64,000 nucleotides of DNA from Polynucleobacter parvulilacunae (GCF_018881715.1 NZ_JACVPW010000002.1:62001-126000), one strand, 5' to 3'. Shown: positions 25,924 to 36,552, numbered from the stretch's first letter. Program-made: numbers and translations. The notes: generated by a model not told the origin, from the sequence alone.

Positions 25924-25966
25924 CGCACCCATCTTGTGCGCCGCAATAATGCACCCTTGTGGTGAA
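25924..25966. promoter_or_regulatory. Tandem dyads resembling NtrC binding sites
   Basis: Two inverted repeats match the NtrC consensus TGCACC-N5-GGTGCA imperfectly: CGCACC-CATCT-TGTGCG at 25924-25940 and TGCACC-CTTGT-GGTGAA at 25950-25966 (the second matches 10 of 12 positions). They are 26 bases apart, in the 170-base gap between divergent GST and transglutaminase-DUF2126 genes. A -10-like TATAGA at 25969-25974 follows the second site. I see no convincing sigma-54 -24/-12 element. Identity of the regulator is inference. Confidence 0.4.
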
Positions 25967-25983
25967 CTTATAGACTTTGAGTC

Positions 25984-28900
25984 ATGTCTATACACGCCGC
26001 CCTACACCACGTCACCGAATACATATATGACCGCCCAGTAAAACTGGGACCACAGGTAATTCGTCTGCGACCGGCACCGCATTGCCGTAGCCATATCCTT
26101 TCTTACTCTCTCAAGATTGAGCCTGAAGGTCATTTCATTAACTGGCAACAAGACCCGTTTTCAAACTATCAAGCTCGTTTAGTTTTTCCTGAGCCAACGA
26201 CACGCTTTAAAGTAACGGTCGATCTGGTTACAGAGATGGCCGTATACAACCCATTTGATTTCTTTTTAGAGCCAGATGCTGAAGACTACCCCTTTACCTA
26301 CAGCCAAGATCTTAAGAAAGAGTTGCGCCCTTACTTAGGTAAAAAGCGCAATGATGGAATCAACAAATACTTTAAAACAGTTGATCGCAGCAAGATGCGT
26401 ACCATCGATTTTTTGGTTGCGCTAAATCAAAAAGTTCACAAGGATATTAGCTACACCATTCGAATGGAGCCTGGAGTACAGACACCAGAAGAGACGTTAA
26501 AACTTCGCAGTGGTTCTTGTCGTGACTCTGCCTGGTTAATGGTGAATCTCTTGCGTCTTTGCGGACTCGCGTCCCGCTTTGTTTCGGGCTATCTCATTCA
26601 ACTGAAGCCAGATGTCAAGGCGTTAGATGGACCAAGCGGAACCGAAGTGGACTTCACAGACTTACATGCCTGGTGTGAGGTGTATTTGCCAGGCGCGGGA
26701 TGGATTGGTTTGGACCCGACTTCCGGCCTATTTGCTGGCGAAGGTCATATTCCTGTCGCCTGCACACCCGAACCTTCAGGTGCAGCCCCGATTGAAGGTG
26801 GTGTTGACGAATGTGAAGTGCAATTCGCTCACTCCATGGAAGTCACTCGCATTTATGAAGCACCCCGAGTAACCAAACCATATACCGAAGAACAGTGGCA
26901 AGCAATTGTCGATCTGGGCCATCAAGTTGATGAGCAATTGGTTACGGGCGATGTTCGCTTGACCATGGGTGGTGAGCCCACCTTTGTATCCGTTAATGGG
27001 CGCGATGAACGTGAATGGAATGTAGATGCATTAGGACCAACTAAGCGGGGTTACGCAACCGATTTAGTAGAAAAACTTCGCAAGGAATATGGTGATGGCG
27101 GCTCCCTTCATTTTGGTCAGGGCAAATGGTATCCAGGAGAGCAACTTCCTCGTTGGGCATTGTCAATCTACTGGAGGGCTGATGGGCAGCCTATTTGGAA
27201 AAATTCCAAACTCTTTGCCGATGAACGCCACCCTACAAACTACACCAGCAAAGATGCGGAAAAATTTGTCTACACACTCTCTAAAAAATTAGGCTTAGCG
27301 GACAAATTTATTGAACCCGCCTATGAGGATGTTTTTTATTACCTCTGGCGAGAATCTAAGCTACCAGTCAACGTTGACCCCTTTAAATCTAACCTAGATG
27401 ATGAGATGGAGCGCACTCGCTTAAAGCGGGTCTTCACGCAGAAACTAGATTCTGTGGTGGGTTATGTACTGCCAATTGAGGCGAATGAAGGCAAGAATTA
27501 CCTGGATACCGCCTGGAAGACTGGGCCTTGGGAATATCGTGATGATCGCCTCTATTTGTTACCAGGCGATTCGCCTATGGGTTATCGACTCCCTCTAGAG
27601 TCCCTGCCCTGGGTTAGTAAAGCGGACTACCCCTACATCATTGAGCAAGATCCATTTGCTCCTAGACCGCCGCTAAACAGTCAGGCGTCAATTATTCATC
27701 AACAACAACCAACTCGTAACGAATTTAGAGGGTCCGGCAAAACGATTTGGAGTCAATCGCAAGAGGTAAGAAATCCAAAACGTCAAGAATCAGCTGCATG
27801 GGTTACCCGAACAGCCATGTGCGTAGAAGCCCGTGATCCGATGCGCTCCAATGGACCTAAGGCTGAGAATGAGCATGGCGGTAAATCAGGCGTGCTGTAT
27901 GTTTTTATGCCACCACTCGCTCGCCTTGAAGACTATCTCAATTTATTACAGGCAGTTGAGGCTACTGCAGAAGAACTTCAGTTTCAAATTGTGCTGGAGG
28001 GATATACCCCACCACGTGACCCACGCTTAAAGCTATTGCAAGTTACGCCAGATCCAGGCGTCATTGAAGTCAATATTCACCCAGCCCATAACTGGGGAGA
28101 ATTGGTTGAGCATACTGAATTCTTATATCAAGCCGCTTTTGAATCCCGACTTTCTGCTGAGAAGTTTATGGCAGACGGTCGCCATACCGGCACAGGTGGA
28201 GGTAATCACTTTGTGATGGGTGGTGCGACACCGATTGATAGTCCTTTCTTACGCAAGCCTGAACTGTTAGCCAGTCTCATTTTGTATTGGCACAACCACC
28301 CGAGCTTAAGCTATCTCTTTAGCGGCATGTTTATTGGCCCAACAAGTCAAGCGCCGAGGGTAGATGAAGCACGTAATGATCAAATCTATGAATTAGAAAT
28401 TGCGCTGAAAGAAATTCATGAGAATCGTAAGAAGTTTGGCCAAAGCATGCCGCCATGGCTAGTTGACAGAACGCTACGTAATATATTGATTGACGTTACC
28501 GGCAATACGCATCGCAGTGAATTCTGTATCGACAAGATGTATTCACCAGATAGTCAAACAGGTCGCTTGGGCCTATTAGAATTACGCGCTTTTGAAATGC
28601 CTCCACATGCGCACATGAGCATCGTACAACAATTACTCATTCGCGCCTTGATTGCTCGCTTCTGGGATAAGCCTTATGACGCGCCAATGACTCGCTGGGG
28701 AACAGAGCTTCATGATCGTTGTCTCTTGCCGACATTTATCAAGATGGACTTTGATGATGTTATTGAAGAGATGCAAAAGCATGGTTACGCCTTTAAGTCT
28801 GAATGGTTTGCACCTCACCTTGAATTCCGCTTCCCGCTCATCGGACAGGTACAGGTCATGGGCACTGAACTTACCTTGCGTAATGCGCTTGAGCCATGGC

Positions 28901-29379
28901 ATGTGATGGGAGAGGAAAGCGCCGCTGGTGGAACTGCCCGCTATGTAGACTCGTCATTAGAGCGCGTTGAATTGCGTGTCACCGGCTTAAACCAAAGCCG
29001 CTACACCATTACCTGCAACGGCGAACCCTTACCACTCCAACCAACAGGTGTTGCCGGGGAATATGTAGCGGGCGTTCGTTATAAGGCTTGGAACCCTCCA
29101 TCTAGTCTGCACCCAAGCATTGGCATTCATGTGCCATTGATATTTGACATGGTTGACACTTGGATGAAACGCTCTGTTGGCGGCTGTCAATATCACGTTG
29201 CCCACCCTGGAGGTCGAAACTATGACAACTTCCCCATTAATGCCTATGAGGCTGAGAGCCGTCGACTTTCCCGCTTCTTTAGGATGGGTCATACCCCAGG
29301 AACCATCGATGGAGTTCAGGCCAATATTGACCTCCCAGCCAGCAAGGAATTTCCATTTACCCTGGATATGCGGCGGTGA
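25984..29379 (+). CDS. Transglutaminase-like / DUF2126 two-domain protein
   Basis: 1131 residues, cytoplasmic. The N-terminal 290 residues are a bacterial transglutaminase-like cysteine peptidase domain with the full triad: Cys179 in 'SGSCRDSAW', His228 in 'DLHAW' and Asp244 in 'LDPTSG'. The remaining 800 residues are DUF2126 ('LTMGGEPTFVSV' near its start and 'GTGGGNHFVMGGATP' further on), a domain related to ATP-dependent amidoligases. It heads a conserved three-gene cluster with the ATP-grasp/alpha-E protein and a second transglutaminase, thought from comparative genomics to make or process a peptide-like amide. No product is known. There is no clear Shine-Dalgarno. Confidence 0.93.
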   Translation: MSIHAALHHVTEYIYDRPVKLGPQVIRLRPAPHCRSHILSYSLKIEPEGHFINWQQDPFSNYQARLVFPEPTTRFKVTVDLVTEMAVYNPFDFFLEPDAEDYPFTYSQDLKKELRPYLGKKRNDGINKYFKTVDRSKMRTIDFLVALNQKVHKDISYTIRMEPGVQTPEETLKLRSGSCRDSAWLMVNLLRLCGLASRFVSGYLIQLKPDVKALDGPSGTEVDFTDLHAWCEVYLPGAGWIGLDPTSGLFAGEGHIPVACTPEPSGAAPIEGGVDECEVQFAHSMEVTRIYEAPRVTKPYTEEQWQAIVDLGHQVDEQLVTGDVRLTMGGEPTFVSVNGRDEREWNVDALGPTKRGYATDLVEKLRKEYGDGGSLHFGQGKWYPGEQLPRWALSIYWRADGQPIWKNSKLFADERHPTNYTSKDAEKFVYTLSKKLGLADKFIEPAYEDVFYYLWRESKLPVNVDPFKSNLDDEMERTRLKRVFTQKLDSVVGYVLPIEANEGKNYLDTAWKTGPWEYRDDRLYLLPGDSPMGYRLPLESLPWVSKADYPYIIEQDPFAPRPPLNSQASIIHQQQPTRNEFRGSGKTIWSQSQEVRNPKRQESAAWVTRTAMCVEARDPMRSNGPKAENEHGGKSGVLYVFMPPLARLEDYLNLLQAVEATAEELQFQIVLEGYTPPRDPRLKLLQVTPDPGVIEVNIHPAHNWGELVEHTEFLYQAAFESRLSAEKFMADGRHTGTGGGNHFVMGGATPIDSPFLRKPELLASLILYWHNHPSLSYLFSGMFIGPTSQAPRVDEARNDQIYELEIALKEIHENRKKFGQSMPPWLVDRTLRNILIDVTGNTHRSEFCIDKMYSPDSQTGRLGLLELRAFEMPPHAHMSIVQQLLIRALIARFWDKPYDAPMTRWGTELHDRCLLPTFIKMDFDDVIEEMQKHGYAFKSEWFAPHLEFRFPLIGQVQVMGTELTLRNALEPWHVMGEESAAGGTARYVDSSLERVELRVTGLNQSRYTITCNGEPLPLQPTGVAGEYVAGVRYKAWNPPSSLHPSIGIHVPLIFDMVDTWMKRSVGGCQYHVAHPGGRNYDNFPINAYEAESRRLSRFFRMGHTPGTIDGVQANIDLPASKEFPFTLDMRR

Positions 29380-29390
29380 GACAATAGTTT

Positions 29391-32003
29391 GTGGACAACC
29401 ATCAGACCCATTCTTTGAAAGACGTCAGCAACCCCTCCCTGGTGGAGGATATCAATCGTCTTTCACCCACGCCTAAAGAGGGACATTTTGATGAGTTGCG
29501 AGGGGAATCAAAGTCTCTACTGCCCCAGTGGCAAACTTTTTTTGAATCCCTTGGCTCCGCTGGTTTAAGCGATCTCGATCAACGCACCCAAGAACTCAAT
29601 AGGCAGATTCGGGATAACGGTATTACCTATAACGTCTATGCCGATGAGTTTGGTCCGCAGCGCCCTTGGTCGGTAGATTTATTTCCACTCCTTATTAATC
29701 CTGATTCTTGGCAAAAAATTCAGTCTGGAGTTTTGCAGCGCGCGCGTTTACTTGAAGCCATCATGGTTGACATATATGGCCCGCAAAATTTACTGAAGGA
29801 AGGATGGATTCCTCCGGCATTAATCCATGGGCATCCTGGTTATTTGCGCTCTATGCATGGTGTCGAGCTTAATAACAGAAAACATCTTCACATCATGGCT
29901 TTTGATTTAGCAAGAGCGCCTGATGGATCATGGTCAGTGCTATCTCAACGCACCCAAGCACCTTCTGGCCTTGGGTATCTTTTGGAAAATCGCAATCTTA
30001 TCGCAAGGCAATTTCCCAAAGCATATGAACTCATGCAGATTGCCCCACTAGCTAATGCCTATAGAGACTTAATCGATGCATTAAAGCTTGAAAGCCCAGC
30101 AGGTGCAAACGCGCATATCGCACTACTCACACCAGGTCCCTATAACGAAACCTACTTTGAGCATGCTTATCTCGCTCGGTATCTCGGCCTAACTCTGGTT
30201 GAAGGTGGTGACTTAACCGTACGTGACCAACATTTATTTTTAAAAACAGTACGCGGTTTAGAGCCTGTACATATTTTGCTCAAACGTTTAGATGATGAAT
30301 TTTTAGATCCATTAGAACTGCGTTCCGACTCCACCCTAGGTGTCCCCGGCCTATTGCAAGTGATACGTGCCGGTAATGTTGTGTTGGCAAATGCTCCTGG
30401 CTCAGCCTTCCTTGAATCTCCTGCTCTATTAGGATTCTTACCGGCGATTAGTGAGCGACTTCTCAATGAAAAAGTTCAGCTTCCAGCAATGGATACTTGG
30501 TGGTGCGGTGAACGCGCTGCACTAGAGGCTGCTATTCCAAATTTAGGGCATAGTGCTATTAAGCCAACCTATCCGAATGGCACGGGCCATCAAAGCTATG
30601 AATCCGCCCTAGGTTGCGATCTGAATCAGGCCCAATTAGATGAATGGGTAGGCCGCATTACGCGCCAGCCAGATGATCACACAGTACAAACCTATATTCC
30701 ATTGGCACAAATGCCAACTTGGTTAAATGCTTTTAATCTCAATGATGCCTCTTTGATTGAGCCTCATTCTTATGTGTTGCGTGTCTTTGCCTTAAGCGAT
30801 GGCCCTAACAGCTGGCAAGTATTGCCTGGTGGACTTGCCCGTATCGCCAGTACTGACTCAGGTATTGCCTCGATGCAACGGGGCGGTAGTAGTGCAGATG
30901 TATGGGTTCAAAGCCCGCAGCCCGCCCAAGAGCAAGGGCAACTACCGCAGCATCCGATACAAGCTCCTGAAAAAGTGATGCGTAAGCGCTTAGTTACCAG
31001 CCGCGCCGCCGAGAATCTCTATTGGTTTGGGCGCTACACCGAGCGCAGTGAAAATATTCTGCGCTTGGCTAAGCTCTATCTTGAAAATATTAATAGTGAA
31101 TACACCCCTTCCCGCTCACTGTGGTCTTGGCTAGAAAATCTATGCCACTACTACGGAATTGTGCCTGAAGGTGTTCCAAGCAATTTTGATCAGAGTGATA
31201 TGCGTCACCGAATTTTTGAGCGCACTTTAATTAGCTCTCTCAATGCTAGCGATGGCGTTACCAGTGTGGGCTATAACCTTCAAGCCATGAAGCGCACTGC
31301 CTCTAATGTAAGAGAACGACTCTCTACCGAGCAATGGAGCACGATCAATCATTGCATCGAGCAATTTCAAGCAGATTGCCATAAAGCCAGCACCTTTAAT
31401 GATTTTTCTACCTCGCTCGCTATCGATGCTTTAAATGGCGCGAGTAGCTGCTTAGCTGCGATCACTGGTGCACAAACTGACCGTATGACACGCGATGATG
31501 GGTGGCAACTACTTTCTATTGGTCGGCATATCGAGAGACTTGCCTTTCTGACGAATGCTTTAGATTCAGCCATCACCTCTGGCTTACTGAACAATCCAAA
31601 TGTCGATAGTTCAGGCTATACCGCCCTACTCAATTTATTTGATAGCACCATCACCTTCCATGCACAGCATCAACAAAGCCGGGAAATCGCTCCCTTAATT
31701 AGCTTACTTGTTATGGATGATGAAAATCCACGATCACTTGCTTGGGTTAGCAAGACGCTTAGAGCTCGCCTATCAAAGCTAGCGGGTACCGAACGCAATA
31801 ATCCTGATGAGCTCACCCGTAGCGTCATTAACTTACTGGATTACGACTTGTTTTCACTATCTACGGCTGATGGCTTTGGTAATCTATCGGATCTCAGAAA
31901 TTGTTTGCGCAATTGCTCGCAGTCCGCCTGGAATGTTTCTGATGAAATTAGCGCACGCTATTTTAATCTGATTCACTCCAATGAATACAGTATCCAAATG
32001 TAA
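29391..32003 (+). CDS. Circularly permuted ATP-grasp protein fused to alpha-E domain
   Basis: 870 residues starting at a GTG, 11 bases after the previous stop. Residues about 60-510 form a circularly permuted type 2 ATP-grasp domain ('NGITYNVYADE', 'RPWSVDLFPLLI', 'VKPTYP'-like 'IKPTYPNGTG'). From about residue 530 the alpha-E domain begins with its signature 'SRAAENLYWFGRYTERSENI'. In many genomes these two are separate genes; here they are fused. ATP-grasp enzymes join a carboxylate to an amine through an acyl-phosphate, so this is the probable ligase of the cluster. Substrate unknown. Confidence 0.92.
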   Translation: MDNHQTHSLKDVSNPSLVEDINRLSPTPKEGHFDELRGESKSLLPQWQTFFESLGSAGLSDLDQRTQELNRQIRDNGITYNVYADEFGPQRPWSVDLFPLLINPDSWQKIQSGVLQRARLLEAIMVDIYGPQNLLKEGWIPPALIHGHPGYLRSMHGVELNNRKHLHIMAFDLARAPDGSWSVLSQRTQAPSGLGYLLENRNLIARQFPKAYELMQIAPLANAYRDLIDALKLESPAGANAHIALLTPGPYNETYFEHAYLARYLGLTLVEGGDLTVRDQHLFLKTVRGLEPVHILLKRLDDEFLDPLELRSDSTLGVPGLLQVIRAGNVVLANAPGSAFLESPALLGFLPAISERLLNEKVQLPAMDTWWCGERAALEAAIPNLGHSAIKPTYPNGTGHQSYESALGCDLNQAQLDEWVGRITRQPDDHTVQTYIPLAQMPTWLNAFNLNDASLIEPHSYVLRVFALSDGPNSWQVLPGGLARIASTDSGIASMQRGGSSADVWVQSPQPAQEQGQLPQHPIQAPEKVMRKRLVTSRAAENLYWFGRYTERSENILRLAKLYLENINSEYTPSRSLWSWLENLCHYYGIVPEGVPSNFDQSDMRHRIFERTLISSLNASDGVTSVGYNLQAMKRTASNVRERLSTEQWSTINHCIEQFQADCHKASTFNDFSTSLAIDALNGASSCLAAITGAQTDRMTRDDGWQLLSIGRHIERLAFLTNALDSAITSGLLNNPNVDSSGYTALLNLFDSTITFHAQHQQSREIAPLISLLVMDDENPRSLAWVSKTLRARLSKLAGTERNNPDELTRSVINLLDYDLFSLSTADGFGNLSDLRNCLRNCSQSAWNVSDEISARYFNLIHSNEYSIQM

Positions 32004-32013
32004 TGCGCAAATT

Positions 32014-32934
32014 ATGTTACTAGAAATTACCCACGATACCCATTATTCATACGATCCTAATGTTGAGATTGCACAACATTTTGCTCATCTCAAACCGGCA
32101 GATCTAGAGACCCAGCGAGTACTAAAAACAGAAGTTCAAGTAAATCCTAGACCCTCTTGGAGTAAAGAAAATCAAGATAGCTATGGCAATGTTTGCACCT
32201 TTTTCTCGCTCCAAAACAGACACAGCGAGCTTTTAATTACCGCCAAGTCGTTAATTGAAACTTCTAGGGTTGTTTACGGCCCCAAGCCACAGGAAACTGC
32301 CGCCTGGGAACAAGTTCGTGAATATTTCCGCTATCACTCAAACACCAAGTGGGATGCAGCCTCAGAATTTCTATTCACATCTCCATTCGTCACCCTACGT
32401 CCAGAGTTTTCAGAATTTGCGAGAGCCAATTTCACGGCCGGTAGGCCCATATTAGATGCGGCAATTGATTTGATGAAACGCATCTATAGTGAATTTCATT
32501 ACGTTAGCAAAAGTACTGATATCAACACGCCTGCGCTGGAGGCATTAAATAAACGCGAAGGCGTATGCCAAGACTTTGCTCATATTCTGATTGCATCACT
32601 TCGCAGTATCGGCATTCCAGCAAAATATATCAGCGGCTACATTCTGACAAATCCCGCACCCGGTCAAGCAAGACTGATTGGTGGAGATGCCTCACATGCT
32701 TGGGCATCAGTTTATGTTCCCAGCATAGATGAAAATGGCATTCTAGGTAAGGGTATTTGGTGTGATCTAGACCCAACCAATAATCGCTGGGGATATGGAA
32801 CTCCTGGAGAAGATTATGTTCATCTAGCTCAGGGTAGAGATTACTCTGATGTCTCTCCTATCCGTGGAGTAATCCATGGTGGAGCAGACCATACGTTAGA
32901 GGTAGCGGTCACAGTGATGCCTATTCAGGAATAA
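32014..32934 (+). CDS. Transglutaminase-like cysteine peptidase family protein
   Basis: 306 residues from the ATG at 32014; an earlier in-frame ATG at 31981 would overlap the previous gene, but family members start at the 'LEITHDTHYSYD' strand. N-terminal beta-rich region, then a transglutaminase core with Cys185 ('GVCQDFAH'), His228 ('ASHAW') and Asp253 ('DLDPTNN'), so the triad is complete. Together with the first protein it gives the cluster two transglutaminase domains, which could hydrolyse or transfer the amide made by the ATP-grasp enzyme. It is followed by a strong terminator. Confidence 0.92.
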   Translation: MLLEITHDTHYSYDPNVEIAQHFAHLKPADLETQRVLKTEVQVNPRPSWSKENQDSYGNVCTFFSLQNRHSELLITAKSLIETSRVVYGPKPQETAAWEQVREYFRYHSNTKWDAASEFLFTSPFVTLRPEFSEFARANFTAGRPILDAAIDLMKRIYSEFHYVSKSTDINTPALEALNKREGVCQDFAHILIASLRSIGIPAKYISGYILTNPAPGQARLIGGDASHAWASVYVPSIDENGILGKGIWCDLDPTNNRWGYGTPGEDYVHLAQGRDYSDVSPIRGVIHGGADHTLEVAVTVMPIQE

Positions 32935-32952
32935 ATATTGTTAGCCCAATAA

Positions 32953-32974
32953 AAAACCGCCCGAAGGCGGTTTT
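32953..32974. terminator. Bidirectional intrinsic terminator
   Basis: Hairpin AAAACCGCC-CGAA-GGCGGTTTT between converging genes; an A-run on the left and T-run on the right let it work on both strands. Confidence 0.9.
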
Positions 32975-33002
32975 CTTATTTAGAGACCAAGCTACTCACA
33001 TC

Positions 33003-33995
33003 TTAGTCTGCGTAAATACCTGCAGCTTTGATGATTGGTGTCCATAAATCAATCTGCGCCTTCAGATGCTTCTTCAAGCCTTCTGGAGTGGCATTTGCTT
33101 GTGATGGAATCTCAACACCCAGCTCGGCCATATGTTGTTTGTAGAGCGGATCCTGAATAGCGCCTTGCAATGCTTTGGCTAACTTATCCATCTCTGCTTT
33201 AGGCGTACCCTTTGGAGCGTATACACCATGCCAAACCTTCACTTCAAAGTTCTTCAAGCCCTGCTCGTTCAGGGTTGGGATCTTGTCAAATGCCTTGATC
33301 CGCTGCATTGTAGTTGTGCCATAAGGCTTCACTGCATTGGTAGCAAGCTGACCTGAGAGATTGGTTGTTTGATCACACATCAATTGCACTTGATTGCCGA
33401 TCAAATCAGTTAAAGCAGGCGCAGTGCCTTTGTATGGAACGGTTGTCAAATCCAACTGAATACGGCTCATAAATAGCAATCCGCACAAGTGACTTGCAGA
33501 ACCTACCCCAGCATTAGCATAAGCAATCTTGCCTACGTTTGCCTTCATGTACGGAAGAAGCTCCTGATAGTTTTTAGGAGGCAGATCTTTATTCCCCACC
33601 AAGATCATCGGTACGTCAGCAACTTGGCCAACATACTCATAGTCATTCATTGGATCAAAGCCCAGATTCTTGTACAAAGCTGGGGCGGTAGACATGCCAA
33701 TGTGATGAATCAATAATGTGTAGCCATCATTTTTCGAATTGATGACGCGCTTAGCGGCAATCGTGCCGCCCGCACCAGGACTGTTGTCCACGATCACTTG
33801 GCCTTTGAGCTGTTTACCCATTGCCAAAGCAAGTTCACGAGCGACTTTATCGGTTGGACCACCAGCAGAAAAAGGCACTACCAAAGTAATTGGGCGATCC
33901 CCGGGGAAATCAGCTGCTTTTGCAGCAGAAATGCCGACGCCTAAAGCACACAGCGAAATTGCTGCAATACGGAAAATAGATTGGGACATTTTCAC
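33003..33995 (-). CDS. Bug (TctC-like) periplasmic solute-binding protein
   Basis: About 330 residues. I place the start at the GTG at 33995 because AAGGA lies five bases before it; ATGs at 34010 and 33989 are alternatives. A signal peptide ends at 'SAAKA-ADFP'. The Bug signature 'ITLVVPFSAGGPTDKVAR' and 'DNSPGAGGTIAA' form the carboxylate-binding pocket, with 'VPYKGTAPALTDL' further on. These proteins bind mono- or dicarboxylates for tripartite tricarboxylate transporters. No TctA/TctB genes are near, which is common in Burkholderiales. It is closely similar to the Bug protein at 60.2 kb. Confidence 0.93.
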   Translation of the reverse strand: MKMSQSIFRIAAISLCALGVGISAAKAADFPGDRPITLVVPFSAGGPTDKVARELALAMGKQLKGQVIVDNSPGAGGTIAAKRVINSKNDGYTLLIHHIGMSTAPALYKNLGFDPMNDYEYVGQVADVPMILVGNKDLPPKNYQELLPYMKANVGKIAYANAGVGSASHLCGLLFMSRIQLDLTTVPYKGTAPALTDLIGNQVQLMCDQTTNLSGQLATNAVKPYGTTTMQRIKAFDKIPTLNEQGLKNFEVKVWHGVYAPKGTPKAEMDKLAKALQGAIQDPLYKQHMAELGVEIPSQANATPEGLKKHLKAQIDLWTPIIKAAGIYAD

Positions 33996-34083
33996 GGTAA
34001 TCCTTGTCATTCGTGGTTAAACATACAAAGCAATATTTTAGAGAATTTGACACCCCAGCGGGGAAAAAATCTCTAATAAATCA

Positions 34084-36435
34084 TTATTTCTTAAGCTTGC
34101 CAAAGGCAGCCGCCATAGCATTATTTATTGGGGGCGCTTGCCTTCTTTCCTCTTGCGGCTTTCTGGGTTCGCTTGATTTAGGGCGATTAGGGCTTCTTTG
34201 CTCAGTTTTCGCACCGTCTCTTGGGGCCTCATCTGTCAAACGCATCGTTAGCGCGATGCGTTTACGCTTTTCATCCACTTCCAGCACCTTAACCTTCACT
34301 ACCTGCCCCGCTTTAACTACGCTATGCGGATCTTTTACAAAGGTATTGGAAAGCGCTGAAATATGGACCAAGCCATCTTGATGCACGCCAATATCCACAA
34401 AGGCGCCAAAGGCAGCAACGTTAGTGACTACGCCTTCTAAAATCATGTCTGTTTTGAGATCGCTTATTTTCTCGACACCATCTTTAAATGTCGCGGTAGT
34501 AAATTCAGGACGTGGGTCGCGGCCTGGCTTTTCTAATTCTTTAATGATGTCAGTAACAGTAGGCAGACCAAATTGACCATCAGCATACTTTTCTGGTGAA
34601 AGTGACTTCAGCAAGCCAGCATCACCAATCACTTCCTTTACGCCTTTCTTAATATCCTTCAGAATCTTTTCTACCAAAGGATAAGATTCAGGATGAACTG
34701 CAGAGGCATCTAATGGATCATCGCCATTCATGATGCGCAAGAATCCAGCCGCTTGCTCGTAGGTCTTTTCGCCAAGGCGCGGAACACTCTTGAGATCTGC
34801 TCTCGATTTAAATGCACCATTACTATCACGGTAAGCCACAATACCCTCAGCCACTGTAGAGCTCAAACCAGAAACCCTTGCTAGAAGTGGTGCTGAAGCG
34901 GTATTCACGTCCACACCAACTGCATTTACGCAATCCTCAACTACTGCTACTAATGATTTAGCCAACTGGGTTTGCATGACATCATGCTGGTACTGACCTA
35001 CCCCAATCGATTTAGGATCGATCTTCACCAATTCAGCCAATGGATCCTGAAGTCTTCTAGCGATAGATACAGCGCCACGCAAAGAGACATCCATGCCGGG
35101 CAATTCTTTTGAAGCGTACTCTGATGCTGAGTAAACGGATGCGCCCGCTTCTGAGACCACAATCTTGGTGAGCTTGAGTTCTGGTTTGGCTTTAATGAGT
35201 TCTTGCGCCAATTTATCCGTCTCGCGCGATGCGGTACCGTTACCAATCGAAATTAAAGTGGCATTGTGCTTCTCGGCTAACTTTGCCAAGGTATGTAATG
35301 AACCCGCCCAATCATTTTTGGGTTGATGTGGGTAAATGACTTCGGTATCCACTACCTTGCCAGTTGCATCGACTACTGCTACCTTCACGCCGGTACGCAT
35401 ACCAGGGTCAAGGCCGATGGTGACACGTGGACCAGCAGGCGCCGCTAGTAGAAGGTCTTTAAGATTTCGAGCAAATACATTAATCGCCTCAGTCTCTGAG
35501 CGCTCACGCAGCGCTGTCATGAGTTCTGACTCCAAATGCAGGGAGCACTTAATACGCCAAGTCCAGCGAACGGTATCAGCCAACCAAACATCAGCCGGGC
35601 GACCCTCATTTTTGATCTTGAAATGATTAGCAATACGGTTTTCGCAAGGATTATGCGGTGAATCCCACTTTGGCTTTTCTTCTTCGGAATCTAAACGTAA
35701 ATTAACCATCAGCATCTGTTCGCGACGACCTCTAAATAAGGCTAAGGCGCGGTGCGATGGAATCGCTTTAATCGGCTCCGAGTAATCAAAGTAATCCGCA
35801 AACTTCTCACCCTCTTGTTCTTTGCCAGCAATCACCTTAGATTCAACTACGCCATGGTCTTGTAGGTACTCCCTGAGAGACTGGACTAATGATGCATCTT
35901 CAGCAAAACGTTCCATCAATATTTGACGTGCACCTTCAAGAGCGACCTTGGTATCAGAGACTCCAGGGTTATCAGTTCCATCAACCTGAAATGCTTCCTT
36001 AAGATATTTAGCGGCTTCGACTTCAGGATCTAAATTTGGATTAGTCAAAAGATCATTTGCCAATGGCTCCAAGCCAGCTTCCAATGCGATTTGCGCCTTG
36101 GTTCTTCTCTTAGGCTTGTATGGCAGGTAGAGGTCTTCCAAGCGAGTCTTATCTTCTGCCAACATGATGGCCTTGAGTAAATCGGGTGTCATCTTACCCT
36201 GCTCTTCAATAGAGGCAACGATGGTTTTGCGGCGATCCTCTAGCTCACGCAGATAACTTAGGCGCTCTTCCAGCAAGCGCAATTGTGTGTCATCCAAACC
36301 ACCAGTCGCTTCTTTACGGTAACGAGCGATAAACGGTACGGTGGCACCCTCATCCATTAGGGCAATAGCTGCAGCTACTTGTGCAGGTTTGGCGGAAAGT
36401 TCTTGGGCAAGACGTTGTTCAATGGATGGCAGCAT
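34084..36435 (-). CDS. tex: RNA-binding transcription accessory protein Tex
   Basis: 783 residues, full family length. The N-terminal helical region starts '[20 protein letters not shown]', '[17 protein letters not shown]' is the family signature, a YqgF/RNase H-like domain carries '[17 protein letters not shown]', helix-hairpin-helix motifs follow, and the C-terminal S1 domain ('[26 protein letters not shown]') binds RNA. A basic, Pro/Arg-rich tail of about 50 residues ends the protein. It acts in the cytoplasm on transcription or RNA turnover. Confidence 0.96.
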   Translation of the reverse strand: MLPSIEQRLAQELSAKPAQVAAAIALMDEGATVPFIARYRKEATGGLDDTQLRLLEERLSYLRELEDRRKTIVASIEEQGKMTPDLLKAIMLAEDKTRLEDLYLPYKPKRRTKAQIALEAGLEPLANDLLTNPNLDPEVEAAKYLKEAFQVDGTDNPGVSDTKVALEGARQILMERFAEDASLVQSLREYLQDHGVVESKVIAGKEQEGEKFADYFDYSEPIKAIPSHRALALFRGRREQMLMVNLRLDSEEEKPKWDSPHNPCENRIANHFKIKNEGRPADVWLADTVRWTWRIKCSLHLESELMTALRERSETEAINVFARNLKDLLLAAPAGPRVTIGLDPGMRTGVKVAVVDATGKVVDTEVIYPHQPKNDWAGSLHTLAKLAEKHNATLISIGNGTASRETDKLAQELIKAKPELKLTKIVVSEAGASVYSASEYASKELPGMDVSLRGAVSIARRLQDPLAELVKIDPKSIGVGQYQHDVMQTQLAKSLVAVVEDCVNAVGVDVNTASAPLLARVSGLSSTVAEGIVAYRDSNGAFKSRADLKSVPRLGEKTYEQAAGFLRIMNGDDPLDASAVHPESYPLVEKILKDIKKGVKEVIGDAGLLKSLSPEKYADGQFGLPTVTDIIKELEKPGRDPRPEFTTATFKDGVEKISDLKTDMILEGVVTNVAAFGAFVDIGVHQDGLVHISALSNTFVKDPHSVVKAGQVVKVKVLEVDEKRKRIALTMRLTDEAPRDGAKTEQRSPNRPKSSEPRKPQEERRQAPPINNAMAAAFGKLKK

Positions 36436-36507
36436 GTATGTCTATTTATTTAATGGATTTTTAACTATAAATAGTTAATTGTTTAGAAATCTGATTTCAA
36501 TGAAGAA

Positions 36508-36533
36508 CAAAAGCCACCCGGAGGTGACTTTTG
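36508..36533 (-). terminator. Intrinsic terminator after typA
   Basis: On the minus strand CAAAAGTCACC-TCCG-GGTGGCTTTTG forms an 11-bp stem (one G-U wobble) with a UCCG loop and a 3' U-rich tail, 20 bases after the typA stop. It would end the scpB-to-typA gene run. Confidence 0.8.
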
Positions 36534-36552
36534 TTGTGCGGCTTGAGCGAGA

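Noticed and set aside
34004..34381. 125-codon plus-strand frame with a lipoprotein-like start
   Set aside because: Lies antisense to the tex C-terminus. The lipobox-like 'ACLLSSC' is a chance reading of the reverse strand of the tail.
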